Assembly: GCF_007997015.1 (NCBI RefSeq)
Contig: NZ_VOSM01000001.1
Span: 248,001 to 312,000, forward strand
Reading direction: 5' to 3'
Length of the DNA stretch: 64,000 nucleotides
From: Lujinxingia vulgaris
Lineage (GTDB): Bacteria > Myxococcota_A > Bradymonadia > Bradymonadales > Bradymonadaceae
Below the pieces are notes generated by a model. The model made no database searches. It had not been told where the DNA came from and saw nothing but the letters and a program-made list of their open reading frames with translations. Positions 35,970 through 44,459 of this stretch are shown in pieces. The stretch's first letter is position 1. Each line of letters opens with the position of its first letter. The translations under genes and the position numbers were made by a program.

Positions 35970-36097
35970 TTGCGTTTCAAACAGGCAACAATTGCGCCTC
36001 GGGGCTTTGCCCGGACACGCTTGTGTGTACTCTTTGCGCGCCGCGCCTCACCATCGAGGTGCCACCAGCAAATTGAACTTTGATGTGGGAGACTCCA

Positions 36098-36991
36098 ATG
36101 ACTGTGCTCTGCGCCACCGACTTCTCAACCAACTCCCAGGCGGCCATTCGCCTGGCCGCTGATCTTGCGCGCCGCACCGGCCGCAGCCTCCTCCTGACGC
36201 ACGCCGTGGATCTGGCCGCCGACGATCAGGCCTGGCGCGTGCTGGTCGAAGCTCCCGACGAGATCGAGAAGTCGGCTGGCGAGCAGGCCGCCGCCCGTCT
36301 GGAGACCTTCTTTGAAGAGAGCGTCGATCCGGCGCTGCGCCCCAAACTGGTGCGTTTTGAGGTGGGCATGGGCTCGCCGGCCGAAGTCATCCTGGAGCTG
36401 GCCGAAAAAGAAGCTACAGCGATGGTGGTCGTTGGCACCCGCGGTGCCAGCCGTCTGCGCGAGATCTTTCTCGGCAGTGTCGCCAACAGCCTGGTGCGCC
36501 AGAGCGAGGTGCCTGTGATTCTGGCCCCGCCGGAGACGGCCAACGGCGCGATGAAGACGATCGTCGTCGGCCTGGACCTCTCACCGGTCAGCGCCGTGGT
36601 GCTACGTCGCGCCGCCACGCTCGCCCGCGAGCAGCGGGCTAGCGTGCATGTGGTGCACTCGGTGATCGTGCCGGAGGTCACCGGCCTTGCGATGTCGCTC
36701 AATGAGCCGGCCTCGCGTCTTCCCGAGCTTCGCGCAGAGCGCCACGCGCAGCTCAAAGAGCTCATTGTCGATGAGGGCGCCGAAGACGTGGTCGCTGAGG
36801 TCAAGGTGGTCGTCGACGCGCCGGATCGTGCGCTGGTTGATTACGCCGCGAGCGTGCAGGCCGACCTGATTGCGATGGGAACGCGTGGTCGACGCGGCTG
36901 GGCGCGCTTCTTCCTGGGCAACAGTGCTGAGCGCACCATGCGTCGCGCGCGCTGCCCGGTCTTTGTGGTGCCGATCGGCAAGGACGACTAA
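36098..36991 (+). CDS. Universal stress protein, two fused UspA domains with both ATP loops
   Basis: This 297-residue protein has two UspA domains. The first starts MTVLCATDFSTNSQAAIRLA and has GTRGASRLREIFLGS; the second has GLDLSPVSAVVLRRAA and GTRGRRGWARFFLGNS. Both show the G-x2-G-x9-G-S/N ATP-binding pattern, unlike the USP at 26430 where only one does. The ATG at 36098 follows GGGAG; an in-frame ATG at 36080 (MMWETP) is the alternative. It is an isolated gene that converges on a leftward membrane gene only 18 bases away. Confidence 0.93.
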   Translation: MTVLCATDFSTNSQAAIRLAADLARRTGRSLLLTHAVDLAADDQAWRVLVEAPDEIEKSAGEQAAARLETFFEESVDPALRPKLVRFEVGMGSPAEVILELAEKEATAMVVVGTRGASRLREIFLGSVANSLVRQSEVPVILAPPETANGAMKTIVVGLDLSPVSAVVLRRAATLAREQRASVHVVHSVIVPEVTGLAMSLNEPASRLPELRAERHAQLKELIVDEGAEDVVAEVKVVVDAPDRALVDYAASVQADLIAMGTRGRRGWARFFLGNSAERTMRRARCPVFVVPIGKDD

Positions 36992-37009
36992 GGAGAAGAG
37001 CGGGGCGCG

Positions 37010-37624
37010 TCAGCGCCCCAGCCACTCCAGCCAGGTCGCGTCGCGCCCCAGCCAGTAGAGCGCCGTCAGTCCGATCACCACCACGAGCGACTGCCGCAGC
37101 GTGTGGGTGTCGCTGGCGCGACGCCCCTGCATCGGCCCCAGGTAAAGGAGGAGCAGGAGCACGCCGAGGGTCAGCAGAAGTCCCTGACTTGCGAGCACGA
37201 CCGTGCGCGGCCCAAAGCGCTCCGGCCCAAAGCTAAAGAGCCCCTGCATTCCCAGCCAGCCCGCCGCGCTCAGCGCCAGGATGGCGACCAGATCGCGCGC
37301 CTTCGGCGCGCGGCCATCACTGAAAAGCGCGAGCACCCCGGCAACCACCGGACCTCCCATCAGCGCGCCGAACACAATCAGCCACGGGTGCAACGCCGCG
37401 GCCGGCTCCGCCGGCTCCGCCTGCGAGCCTTCGCCGCGTCGCGCGCGCATCAGCTCCGGATCGATCCCCTGCATCGCCGGCGGCGCGTCGGCCCAGGCCC
37501 GCTCCAGATCATTCTCATAGATTTCGGCCGAGGCCCCCTCGTCCTCAACCTCGGCCTGCTCGGCGGCGGGGGCGGCTTCATCATCTTCTCTTTGTCGCCG
37601 TCGGCGGCGTCGATCGCGAGACAT
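37010..37624 (-). CDS. Hypothetical membrane protein with Arg-rich N-terminus
   Basis: This 204-residue protein starts MSRDRRRRRRQRED, an Arg cluster followed by an acidic, low-complexity cytoplasmic part to about residue 85. Three to four hydrophobic segments follow (for example PWLIVFGALMGGPVVAGVLA and LLLTLGVLLLLLYL), and the final residues are TALYWLGRDATWLEWLGR. I do not recognise the family. The start follows AGGAG at nine bases; an earlier in-frame Met adds 37 residues that look non-coding. It converges on the USP gene at 36098. Confidence 0.65.
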   Translation of the reverse strand: MSRDRRRRRRQREDDEAAPAAEQAEVEDEGASAEIYENDLERAWADAPPAMQGIDPELMRARRGEGSQAEPAEPAAALHPWLIVFGALMGGPVVAGVLALFSDGRAPKARDLVAILALSAAGWLGMQGLFSFGPERFGPRTVVLASQGLLLTLGVLLLLLYLGPMQGRRASDTHTLRQSLVVVIGLTALYWLGRDATWLEWLGR

Positions 37625-37885
37625 CCTGGGTGGCTCCTGGCAAAACCCGTCAAAGACCGCGCGCAGCCTAGCACAGCGCGCCCCGGGCAGGCGATCGGAG
37701 GCTGCCCCCTTCTTGACGCCGCGAAGACTGGGCACTATTGATCCTCCCGGGCACTCGCCCCCCAGCCATACACCGGGCCCGCCATCTTCTGGCGCGGGCC
37801 TGACGCACTGCCATTGAACCTCAAGACGTCGATGCCCAACTTCTCCCCGGGTGTCGGCACGGGTCGACTTTTACCTGGACGAATC

Positions 37886-38962
37886 ATGGCACAGACCAAA
37901 GCAAAAGATGATGAGGCCAGCCAGCAGGCTGCCCCTCAGGTGGAGGCGCTCAACCTGGAGCTTGCCGCACAGGTCCGCGAGGAGCTCGGTGATGAGCGCC
38001 TGGTGGCGATGCTGCGCGATATGCTCCTCTTGCGCCGTTTTGAGGAGTACGCCGGCCGCGCCTACCAGCGCCGCAAGATCAAGGGCTTCTGCCACCTCTA
38101 CATCGGCCAGGAGGCCGTAGGTGTGGGCTCGATGGCCGCGCTGACCGACGCCGACAAGATCGTCAGCCATTACCGCGAGCACGGTCACGCCCTGGCCCGC
38201 GGCATGGACCCCAACGCTGTGATGGCCGAGCTCTTCGGCAAGGCCACCGGCTGCACCGGCGGCAAGGGCGGCTCGATGCACCTCTTCGACGCCGAGAAGG
38301 GCTTTCTCGGCGGCTGGGGCATCGTCGGCGGCCAGATCGCGCTGGCCGGCGGGGTGGCTTTCTCCCAGAAATACCGCGACGAAGACGCCGCCTGCCTGTG
38401 TTTCCTGGGCGACGGCGCCGTCCACCAGGGCATCGTGCACGAGACCCTGAACATGGCGTCTCTGTGGGACCTGCCACTGATCACCATCGTCGAGAACAAC
38501 CGCTACGCGATGGGCACCTCCATCGAGCGCGTGGCCGCGGTGACCGAGCTGGCCAAAAAGTCCGAGCCCTACAACATCGTCGGTGAGACCGTCGACGGGC
38601 AGGACATCTTTGCGGTCTACGACGCCATCAAGCGCGCTCGCAAACGCGCCGTGGAAGAGGGCCGCCCCACCTGGCTCGACGTGCTCACCTACCGCTACCG
38701 CGGTCACTCCATGACCGACCCGGCCCCCTACCGCACCAAGGAGGAGGTTGAGGAAGAACAGGATCTTCGCGACCCCATCGCTCGCATGAGTAACTGGATG
38801 GTCAGCGAAGGCATCCTCACCGAAGACAAGGTCGGCGAGCTCGACGACGAGGTCACCCAGATCAGCAAAGACGCCATGGCCTTTGCCGATGAGTCCGACT
38901 TCCCGGACCCCTCGGTGCTGACCGAAGACGTGTACGTTGAGTGGCCCTGGGACATTGAATAA
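37886..38962 (+). CDS. pdhA: Pyruvate dehydrogenase E1 component, alpha subunit
   Basis: This 358-residue thiamine-diphosphate subunit decarboxylates pyruvate together with E1beta. It shows GFCHLYIGQEAVGVGS near the start, GGSMHLFDAEKGFLGGWG and the TPP/Mg motif GDGAVHQGIVHETLNMAS ending in VENN, plus the phosphorylation-loop region RYRGHSMTDPAPYR. It starts the operon pdhA-pdhB-pdhC, with pdhB starting 10 bases after its stop. A shorter leader-derived start is not supported; MAQTKAKDDEA is the best ATG. Confidence 0.96.
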   Translation: MAQTKAKDDEASQQAAPQVEALNLELAAQVREELGDERLVAMLRDMLLLRRFEEYAGRAYQRRKIKGFCHLYIGQEAVGVGSMAALTDADKIVSHYREHGHALARGMDPNAVMAELFGKATGCTGGKGGSMHLFDAEKGFLGGWGIVGGQIALAGGVAFSQKYRDEDAACLCFLGDGAVHQGIVHETLNMASLWDLPLITIVENNRYAMGTSIERVAAVTELAKKSEPYNIVGETVDGQDIFAVYDAIKRARKRAVEEGRPTWLDVLTYRYRGHSMTDPAPYRTKEEVEEEQDLRDPIARMSNWMVSEGILTEDKVGELDDEVTQISKDAMAFADESDFPDPSVLTEDVYVEWPWDIE

Positions 38963-38972
38963 GGACGACGTC

Positions 38973-39950
38973 ATGCGTGAAATTGCATTCAGAGACGCCC
39001 TCAACGAAGCACTCGCCGAAGAGATGGAACGCGACGAGTCGGTCTTTTTGATGGGCGAAGAAGTCGCCAACTACAACGGCGCCTACAAAGTCAGTAAGGG
39101 CCTGCTCGATAAGTTCGGGCCCCGCCGGGTGGTCGACACCCCCATCGTCGAGCTGGGTTTTGCCGGCATCGGCGTGGGCGCGGCGATGGGCGGGTTGAAG
39201 CCGGTCATTGAGATGATGACCTTTAACTTCGCGATTCTGGCGCTCGACCAGATCGTTAACCACGCCGCCAAGCTGCGTTATATGTCCAACGGTCAGCTCA
39301 GCTGCCCGCTGGTGATGCGCGGCGCAGCCGGCGCCGGCGGCTCGCTGGCCAGCCAGCACTCCCAGTCGCTGGAGCAGCAGTACGCGCACATCCCCGGGCT
39401 CAAGGTGATGATGCCCGCGACGCCCTACGACGCCAAAGGGATGCTCAAGACGGCCATCCGCGATCCGGACCCGGTGATCTTCATCGAGTCCGAGGTGATG
39501 TACGGCATGAACGGGGAGGTGCCCGAAGAGGAGTACCTCATCGAGATGGGCAAGGGCGATATCAAGCGCGAGGGTGCCGATTGCACCATCGTGACCTGGA
39601 GCCGCGCGGTGCACTGGTCGCTGCAGGCCGCCGAGATCGCCGCGGAGCAGGGCATCGACGTGGAGGTCATCGACCTTCGCACCGTGCGCCCCTTCGACAA
39701 GGAGATCATCGCCGAGTCGGTCAAAAAGACCAACCGCGTCATCGTGGTCGAGGAAGCCTGGCCGATGGCGTCGGTGGGCGCCTCGGTGGCCGAGTGGATC
39801 GGCCGCGAGCTCTTCGACTGGCTCGACGCGCCGGTCGGGCGCGTGCACCAGCGCGACATCCCCATGCCCTACGCCTACAACCTGGAGCCGCTCTCCTTGC
39901 CCTCGGCCGAGAAGATCGCCGAGGCTGTCAAGAAGGCCTGTTACCGCTGA
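38973..39950 (+). CDS. pdhB: Pyruvate dehydrogenase E1 component, beta subunit
   Basis: This 325-residue subunit pairs with E1alpha to form the E1 enzyme. Its N-terminus MREIAFRDALNEALAEEM and MGEEVANYNGAYKVSKGLL are E1beta hallmarks, and VTWSRAVHWSLQAAE and VIDLRTVRPFDKE mark the C-terminal transketolase domain. The E1beta active-site histidine region is in QYAHIPGLKVMMPATPYDAKG. It starts 10 bases after pdhA, so the two are almost certainly one transcript. Confidence 0.96.
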   Translation: MREIAFRDALNEALAEEMERDESVFLMGEEVANYNGAYKVSKGLLDKFGPRRVVDTPIVELGFAGIGVGAAMGGLKPVIEMMTFNFAILALDQIVNHAAKLRYMSNGQLSCPLVMRGAAGAGGSLASQHSQSLEQQYAHIPGLKVMMPATPYDAKGMLKTAIRDPDPVIFIESEVMYGMNGEVPEEEYLIEMGKGDIKREGADCTIVTWSRAVHWSLQAAEIAAEQGIDVEVIDLRTVRPFDKEIIAESVKKTNRVIVVEEAWPMASVGASVAEWIGRELFDWLDAPVGRVHQRDIPMPYAYNLEPLSLPSAEKIAEAVKKACYR

Positions 39951-39957
39951 GGTTTTT

Positions 39958-39987
39958 GCCACGCCAGTCCGATCGGGCTGGCGTGGC
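39958..39987. repeat. Inverted repeat between pdhB and pdhC
   Basis: GCCACGCCAG and CTGGCGTGGC flank a central TCCGATCGGG that is itself nearly palindromic. Lacking a T tract, it may be a processing hairpin or an operator that sets the ratio of E2 to E1. Confidence 0.5.
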
Positions 39988-40038
39988 GAGGGCGACCTGA
40001 CAACGATCAATGGTTAGCTAAAGCATATCGAGGCACCG

Positions 40039-41334
40039 ATGGCAGAAGTGATGGAGATGTTGGCGCTCAGCCCCACGATGGAAGAGGGCACCCTGGCCGA
40101 GTGGACCAAGGCCGAGGGCGATAGCGTCGCTGAAGGCGATATCCTGGCGGAGGTGGAGACCGATAAGGCGACCATGGAGATGGAGTCGTTTTATTCGGGC
40201 ACCGTGCTCAAACTTCTGGCCGAGCCGGGGCAGACGGTGCGCGTGGGCGACCCGCTGGTGATTATCGGTGAGGAGGGCGAAGACATCTCTGGGTTGCTCT
40301 CGGAGCTCGGTGGTGGCGCTAAGCCCGCGGCCAAAGCGAAGCCCGAGCAGGCCGAGCCGGAAGAAGCCGAAGCCGCGCCGGAAGACACCCGGGAAAGCGC
40401 TCCGGCCGCTGCGGAAGAGGCCGGAAACGACGATGGCCGCCGCATCAAGGCCAGCCCCCTGGCCCGCAAGATGGCCGAAGATAAGGGCCTCGACCTTGCC
40501 AGTATTGAAGGCAGCGGCCCGGGCGGGCGCATCATCAAACGCGACATCGAGTCGGCCAAGGCCGCCCCGGCCAAAGCCACCCGCGCTGCCGCTGCGGCGC
40601 CCTCGGCGGAGCTTCACGCCGCCGCCGGCATCAGCGAAGTTCCGGGTGAGCAGCAGCCGCTGAGCCAGATGCGCAAGACCATCGCCAAACGCCTGGTCGA
40701 AGTCTGGCAGAGCACCCCGCACTTCTACCTGACGATGGGCATCGACATGGCCGCGGCCATGAAGGTGCGCAAAGACATCAACGCCCAGCTCGCAGCGGCA
40801 GAGGCCGGCTACAAGGTCTCGGTCAACGATCTGATCGTCAAAGCTGCCGCAGCCGCGCTGGCGAAGTACCCGGCGATGAACACCGGCTTTGCCGGCGACT
40901 CGCTCTACGCCTTCGATGAGGTCAACATCGGGGTGGCTGTCGCCATCGAAGACGGCCTGATCACCCCCACGGTGCGCAACGCCGACCAGAAGGCCCTCGG
41001 TGCGATTGCCCGCGAGGTGCGTGAGCTCGCCGGTCGCGCCCGCGACAAGAAGCTTAAGCCCGAGGAGTACAGCGCGCACACCTTCTCGATCAGCAACCTG
41101 GGCATGTACGACATCGACGAGTTTATGGCGGTCATCAACCCGCCGGACGCCGCGATCCTGGCCTGTGGCGCGGTCAAGCAGGTCCCGGTCGTCGTCGACG
41201 GGGAGCTCGCCGTGGGCACGCGCATGAAGCTCACCCTGGCCTGTGACCACCGAGTGGTCGACGGGGCCACCGGCGCTGAGTTCCTTAACGAGCTTCGGCG
41301 CAACCTGGAGAACCCGATGTTGCTCCTGGTCTGA
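40039..41334 (+). CDS. pdhC: Dihydrolipoamide acetyltransferase (pyruvate dehydrogenase E2)
   Basis: This 431-residue E2 core has one lipoyl domain with the lipoylated lysine K43 in ETDKATMEME, an Ala/Glu-rich flexible linker, a peripheral subunit-binding domain (IKASPLARKMAEDKGLD at about 136-171) and a C-terminal catalytic domain with the CoA-acyltransferase motif HRVVDGATGAEF, the catalytic His near residue 403. It is the third gene of the pdh cluster. No E3 (lipoamide dehydrogenase) gene follows, so E3 must come from elsewhere. Confidence 0.96.
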   Translation: MAEVMEMLALSPTMEEGTLAEWTKAEGDSVAEGDILAEVETDKATMEMESFYSGTVLKLLAEPGQTVRVGDPLVIIGEEGEDISGLLSELGGGAKPAAKAKPEQAEPEEAEAAPEDTRESAPAAAEEAGNDDGRRIKASPLARKMAEDKGLDLASIEGSGPGGRIIKRDIESAKAAPAKATRAAAAAPSAELHAAAGISEVPGEQQPLSQMRKTIAKRLVEVWQSTPHFYLTMGIDMAAAMKVRKDINAQLAAAEAGYKVSVNDLIVKAAAAALAKYPAMNTGFAGDSLYAFDEVNIGVAVAIEDGLITPTVRNADQKALGAIAREVRELAGRARDKKLKPEEYSAHTFSISNLGMYDIDEFMAVINPPDAAILACGAVKQVPVVVDGELAVGTRMKLTLACDHRVVDGATGAEFLNELRRNLENPMLLLV

Positions 41335-41355
41335 CAGCCGGAATGAAACACACGT

Positions 41356-41380
41356 GAGGGCGGCTTTTTAAGCCGCCCTC
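41356..41380 (+). terminator. Stem-loop downstream of pdhC
   Basis: GAGGGCGGCTT, three-base loop, AAGCCGCCCTC: an 11-bp stem between pdhC and the monooxygenase gene. There is no long T tract. Confidence 0.6.
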
Positions 41381-41435
41381 GTTGCGTTCTACCCTTATCA
41401 TTTTACGTCTCGCCAACCGCCTCGGAGTTGTACCT

Positions 41436-42404
41436 ATGGCCCTCCCCGCGATCTTTAAAAATAACCGTCTGCCGGTGGTCGCCGCGCCCATGTTTCTGGT
41501 CTCCGGTGATGAGCTCACCATCGCCACCTGCAAAGCCGGCATCACCGGCACCTTTCCCGCGCTCAACCAGCGCACCACCGAGGGCTTTGAGGAGTGGGTG
41601 GTGAAGATCACCGACGAGCTCAACGCGTTTCGCGAGGCCAACCCCGACGCCCCCTGCGGCCATTTTGGCGTGAACCTGATCGTGCACCGCTCCAACCCGC
41701 GCCTGCAGGCCGACCTGGAGGTCGTGGTCAAGCATAAGGTGCCGCTGGTCATCACCTCGCTCGGCGCGGTCAGCGAGGTCGTCGACGCGGTGCACAGCTA
41801 CGGCGGGGTGGTCTTCCACGACATCACCAACCGTCGCCACGCCGAGAAGGCCGCCGAGGCGGGCGTCGACGGGGTGATCCTGGTCGCCGGCGGTGCCGGC
41901 GGCCACGCCGGCACTCTCAACCCTTTTGCGCTGATGGCCGAGATCCGCACCTTCTTTAAAGGTACGATCCTGCTGGCCGGCGCCATCTCCAGCGGCAGCG
42001 ATGTGGTCGCCGCTCGCGCCATGGGCGCCGATCTGGCGTACATGGGCACCCGCTTCATCGCCACCAAAGAGAGCAACGCCCAGCCCGAATACAAGCAGAT
42101 GATCTGCGAGGCCCGCGCCGAAGACATTGTGCACACCCCGGCGGTCAGCGGGGTGCCGGCGAGTTTTATGCAGCAGAGCCTTGCGGCAAATGGTTATGAT
42201 CTCGAGAAGTTGCGGGACCCGGCCGCGGTGGATTTTGGCAAAAAACTCACCGTCAACGATGAGGCCAAAGCCTGGAAGACGGTCTGGTCGGCCGGCCACG
42301 GCGTCAGCGCCATCGCCGATGTGCCCACCGTCGCCGAGCTCGTCGATCGCCTGGAAGACGAGTACCGCCAGACGCTCAAGCGCCTGAACGCCGATCCGGG
42401 ATAA
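41436..42404 (+). CDS. Nitronate monooxygenase (2-nitropropane dioxygenase family)
   Basis: This 322-residue FMN-dependent TIM-barrel enzyme oxidises nitronates. It shows the family's PMFLVSGDELTIATCKAG near the start, GHFGVNLIVHRSNPRL, and the FMN-phosphate loop GGAGGHAGTLNPFALM followed by AGAISSGSDVVAARAMGADLAYMGTRF (given here in parts). The true start is the ATG of MALPAIFKNN; the frame is open 18 codons more. It follows the pdh genes but is separated from them by a hairpin, so it is probably an independent unit. Confidence 0.92.
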   Translation: MALPAIFKNNRLPVVAAPMFLVSGDELTIATCKAGITGTFPALNQRTTEGFEEWVVKITDELNAFREANPDAPCGHFGVNLIVHRSNPRLQADLEVVVKHKVPLVITSLGAVSEVVDAVHSYGGVVFHDITNRRHAEKAAEAGVDGVILVAGGAGGHAGTLNPFALMAEIRTFFKGTILLAGAISSGSDVVAARAMGADLAYMGTRFIATKESNAQPEYKQMICEARAEDIVHTPAVSGVPASFMQQSLAANGYDLEKLRDPAAVDFGKKLTVNDEAKAWKTVWSAGHGVSAIADVPTVAELVDRLEDEYRQTLKRLNADPG

Positions 42405-42428
42405 GACGCGACCATCCTCGACAGAGCG

Positions 42429-42460
42429 CAAAAGGCCGAGCATTGCTGCCCGGCCTTTTG
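42429..42460. terminator. Stem-loop between convergent genes
   Basis: CAAAAGGCCG and CGGCCTTTTG flank a 12-base loop, with TTTTG following. It can serve both the monooxygenase and the leftward gene ending at 42480. Confidence 0.75.
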
Positions 42461-42479
42461 TTTTGAATGTCCAATAAAA

Positions 42480-43253
42480 TCAGTAATTTACGACGCTGGC
42501 TTCCAGGCCGTTGCGGGTCCAGCGGATCCAGGCACCCACACGCGAGCCCTCGTAGTACTCGCCCTCGCTGGCCGGCTCACCATTGGTATGCCACTGGGTC
42601 CACAGACCCACGCGGGTGCCGTTGAGGTACTCACCTTCCTCGGCGATCTGGCCGTTGGGGTGCACGCGCATGTAGGGGCCGTGGCGCGTGCCACGCGTGG
42701 TGGCGCAGTACTGCTCGTCGCGGGTGGCCACACGGTGGGTGCGCGCCGGGCAGCTGAGCTCGGTGTTGGAGAAGCGGTCGACCTCCACGATCACCACCTC
42801 GGTGTGGTGGTGATGCTCGACCACCGGACGCGGGTAGTGGTGGTAGCGGCGGTGAATGCGCGAGCGGCGCGGGCCACGGTAGGTCTCATAGCGCGTGCGG
42901 TAGTGGCGGTTGCGATGCCGCGCGTGGTGGGGCGGGCGGTAGTCATGGCGATGACCGTGACCCCAGCCGCGATGGTCGTGGTGGCGGTCGCCGCGGTAGC
43001 GATCGCCTCGCCGCTCGTCGCGTCCGCGGCGGTCGTTGCGCCCGCGGCGCGCGTCGGGGTTGGGGCGCACGTTGCGCACCCGACGCTCGGAGCGGGTCGT
43101 GGTGGTGGTGCGCGTGGTCCGTCGCTCGGGCGCCGGCGCGCTGCGGGCGTTGGACTGCGCGCTGGCCTCCGGCAGCGTCGGGCCGCCGGCAAAAGACCAG
43201 GCGGCGATCAGCGTGATCACGAAGATGGAGAGTCGCAACGGGGAGTGCTTCAT
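42480..43253 (-). CDS. Exported Arg/His-rich protein with MORN/YwqK-like repeats
   Basis: The 257-residue product has a signal peptide with a clean end (TLPEASAQ). Residues 40-155 are extremely rich in Arg, His and Tyr (RGDRYRGDRHHDHRGW) and should be disordered and strongly basic. The C-terminal 75 residues carry two or three MORN/YwqK-type repeats with the G-x-W/Y and E-G-E-Y pattern (HGPYMRVHPNGQIAEEGEY, VGLWTQWHTNGEPASEGEY). The start at 43253 follows from the signal; the frame is open further. Function unknown, perhaps a surface or metal/polyanion-binding protein. Confidence 0.8.
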   Translation of the reverse strand: MKHSPLRLSIFVITLIAAWSFAGGPTLPEASAQSNARSAPAPERRTTRTTTTTRSERRVRNVRPNPDARRGRNDRRGRDERRGDRYRGDRHHDHRGWGHGHRHDYRPPHHARHRNRHYRTRYETYRGPRRSRIHRRYHHYPRPVVEHHHHTEVVIVEVDRFSNTELSCPARTHRVATRDEQYCATTRGTRHGPYMRVHPNGQIAEEGEYLNGTRVGLWTQWHTNGEPASEGEYYEGSRVGAWIRWTRNGLEASVVNY

Positions 43254-43401
43254 GGGACGGCTCGCTGTCGAGAGGTTCCGGTTAGCCCACACATCGGCTG
43301 TCGGGTTGGACGCGGGCCTCGGCAACTTATTCACAACGCGCCGGATGGGCAGCCTTACATCGGATCGTGCCAGTGCTCGCCAGGGGGCAAAAGACGCCCG
43401 A

Positions 43402-43866
43402 TCACCAGCAGGTTGCCGGGGGGCACTGACCCTCAATGGGGTAGCCCTTATCGCGCCGCGCCAGATCGAGGGTGGCCTCACAGTGCGCGCGGGCGCGCTC
43501 GCGCGCGGCGATATCATCGGGGTGCGCTCCCCAGCCGCAGATCAGATCTTCGGGCGACTCGCTGCACTCCGGGGTGAGGTCGCCGGGCTCGCAGAGTTTG
43601 ACGCAGGAGAAGCAGGCCGGCGTGCGCGGATCGGCGCGCTCGATGCGCCCGCGGGCCTCTGCCGGCTCGGCGTCGGGGGGCAGCGCGGCACGAAGGAAAG
43701 GATCGCCCTCGGCAGGAGGAGGGCGCCCGATGAGCGTCTCGCCAGAGCGTGCGGTGTCGCGGGTGGAGCTCGGCTCTCCTGACGATGCGCATGCGCCAAT
43801 ACCGAGCGCCAACGTCATGAGAATCATCACCCCGATTTGTTGCAAGGACTTCGGGTACTGCGTCAT
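43402..43866 (-). CDS. Small Cys-rich lipoprotein
   Basis: The 154-residue product has a lipoprotein signal (MTLALGIGAC, Cys near residue 26). The C-terminal half is Cys-rich with FSCVKLCEPGDLTPECSE, ICGWG, HCEATL and QCPPATCW, consistent with disulfide bonds outside the membrane. I do not recognise a family. It starts five bases after the stop of the GtrA gene and so is co-transcribed with it. Nothing shows a catalytic site. Confidence 0.75.
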   Translation of the reverse strand: MTQYPKSLQQIGVMILMTLALGIGACASSGEPSSTRDTARSGETLIGRPPPAEGDPFLRAALPPDAEPAEARGRIERADPRTPACFSCVKLCEPGDLTPECSESPEDLICGWGAHPDDIAARERARAHCEATLDLARRDKGYPIEGQCPPATCW

Positions 43867-43870
43867 GGCT

Positions 43871-44395
43871 TTAGCTCGGCGTGTCTGCGTCGCGAAACGC
43901 CCAGAAGTGACTGGCTAAGAAGTTCAGGGCCATCCCGCACCCGATGCCGGTGAGCACACCCAGGGTGGGCGCGAGCTTGTAGCCGGCGATCTGCCAGCCC
44001 AGCATCACCCACAAAGGCAGGCTGGCCCAGGCCGTGATCATCTGCACCGCGCCCGCCCCGGAGGCCGCCACGTAATAGCGGGTCAGGCGGCGGTACCAGT
44101 CGCGGCGGTCGCCTTTGACGCGATCACCCCAGGTGAAGCGGTCGTTGAGCACAAAGTTCGTGAAGATGCTCACGATCACGCCGGCCAGGTTCGCCAGCAC
44201 AAAGCGCAGATCCTCGCTGAGCGTGGCCGGAACCAGCAGGTGAAAAAAGAGCTTGAAGACCAACAGGTTGACGCCGACCCCGCTCAAGCCCACGACCCCA
44301 AAGGTGAGCAGCCGCGCGCCACGCGCGCGCCATCGCTCCGAGGCCGGTTGAGCCAGCTCAAGTTCGGTGGAGATGTCGAGGGGTTCGATCGTCAT
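43871..44395 (-). CDS. GtrA family membrane protein
   Basis: This 174-residue protein has four transmembrane segments in the GtrA arrangement, with the signature LLTFGVVGLSGVGVNLLVF, ANLAGVIVSIFTNFVLNDRFTW and a final GCGMALNFLASHFWAF. GtrA proteins help flip or move undecaprenyl-linked sugars for cell-surface polysaccharide. The true ATG at 44395 follows the flanking MPRRVC frame. It is followed within five bases by a small Cys-rich lipoprotein gene. Confidence 0.9.
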   Translation of the reverse strand: MTIEPLDISTELELAQPASERWRARGARLLTFGVVGLSGVGVNLLVFKLFFHLLVPATLSEDLRFVLANLAGVIVSIFTNFVLNDRFTWGDRVKGDRRDWYRRLTRYYVAASGAGAVQMITAWASLPLWVMLGWQIAGYKLAPTLGVLTGIGCGMALNFLASHFWAFRDADTPS

Positions 44396-44459
44396 AGAGG
44401 GTGTATCCTGAGAGAAGCAAACGCGTCGCGGCACACCCTAGCGGGCCTGCCAGCGCGCT

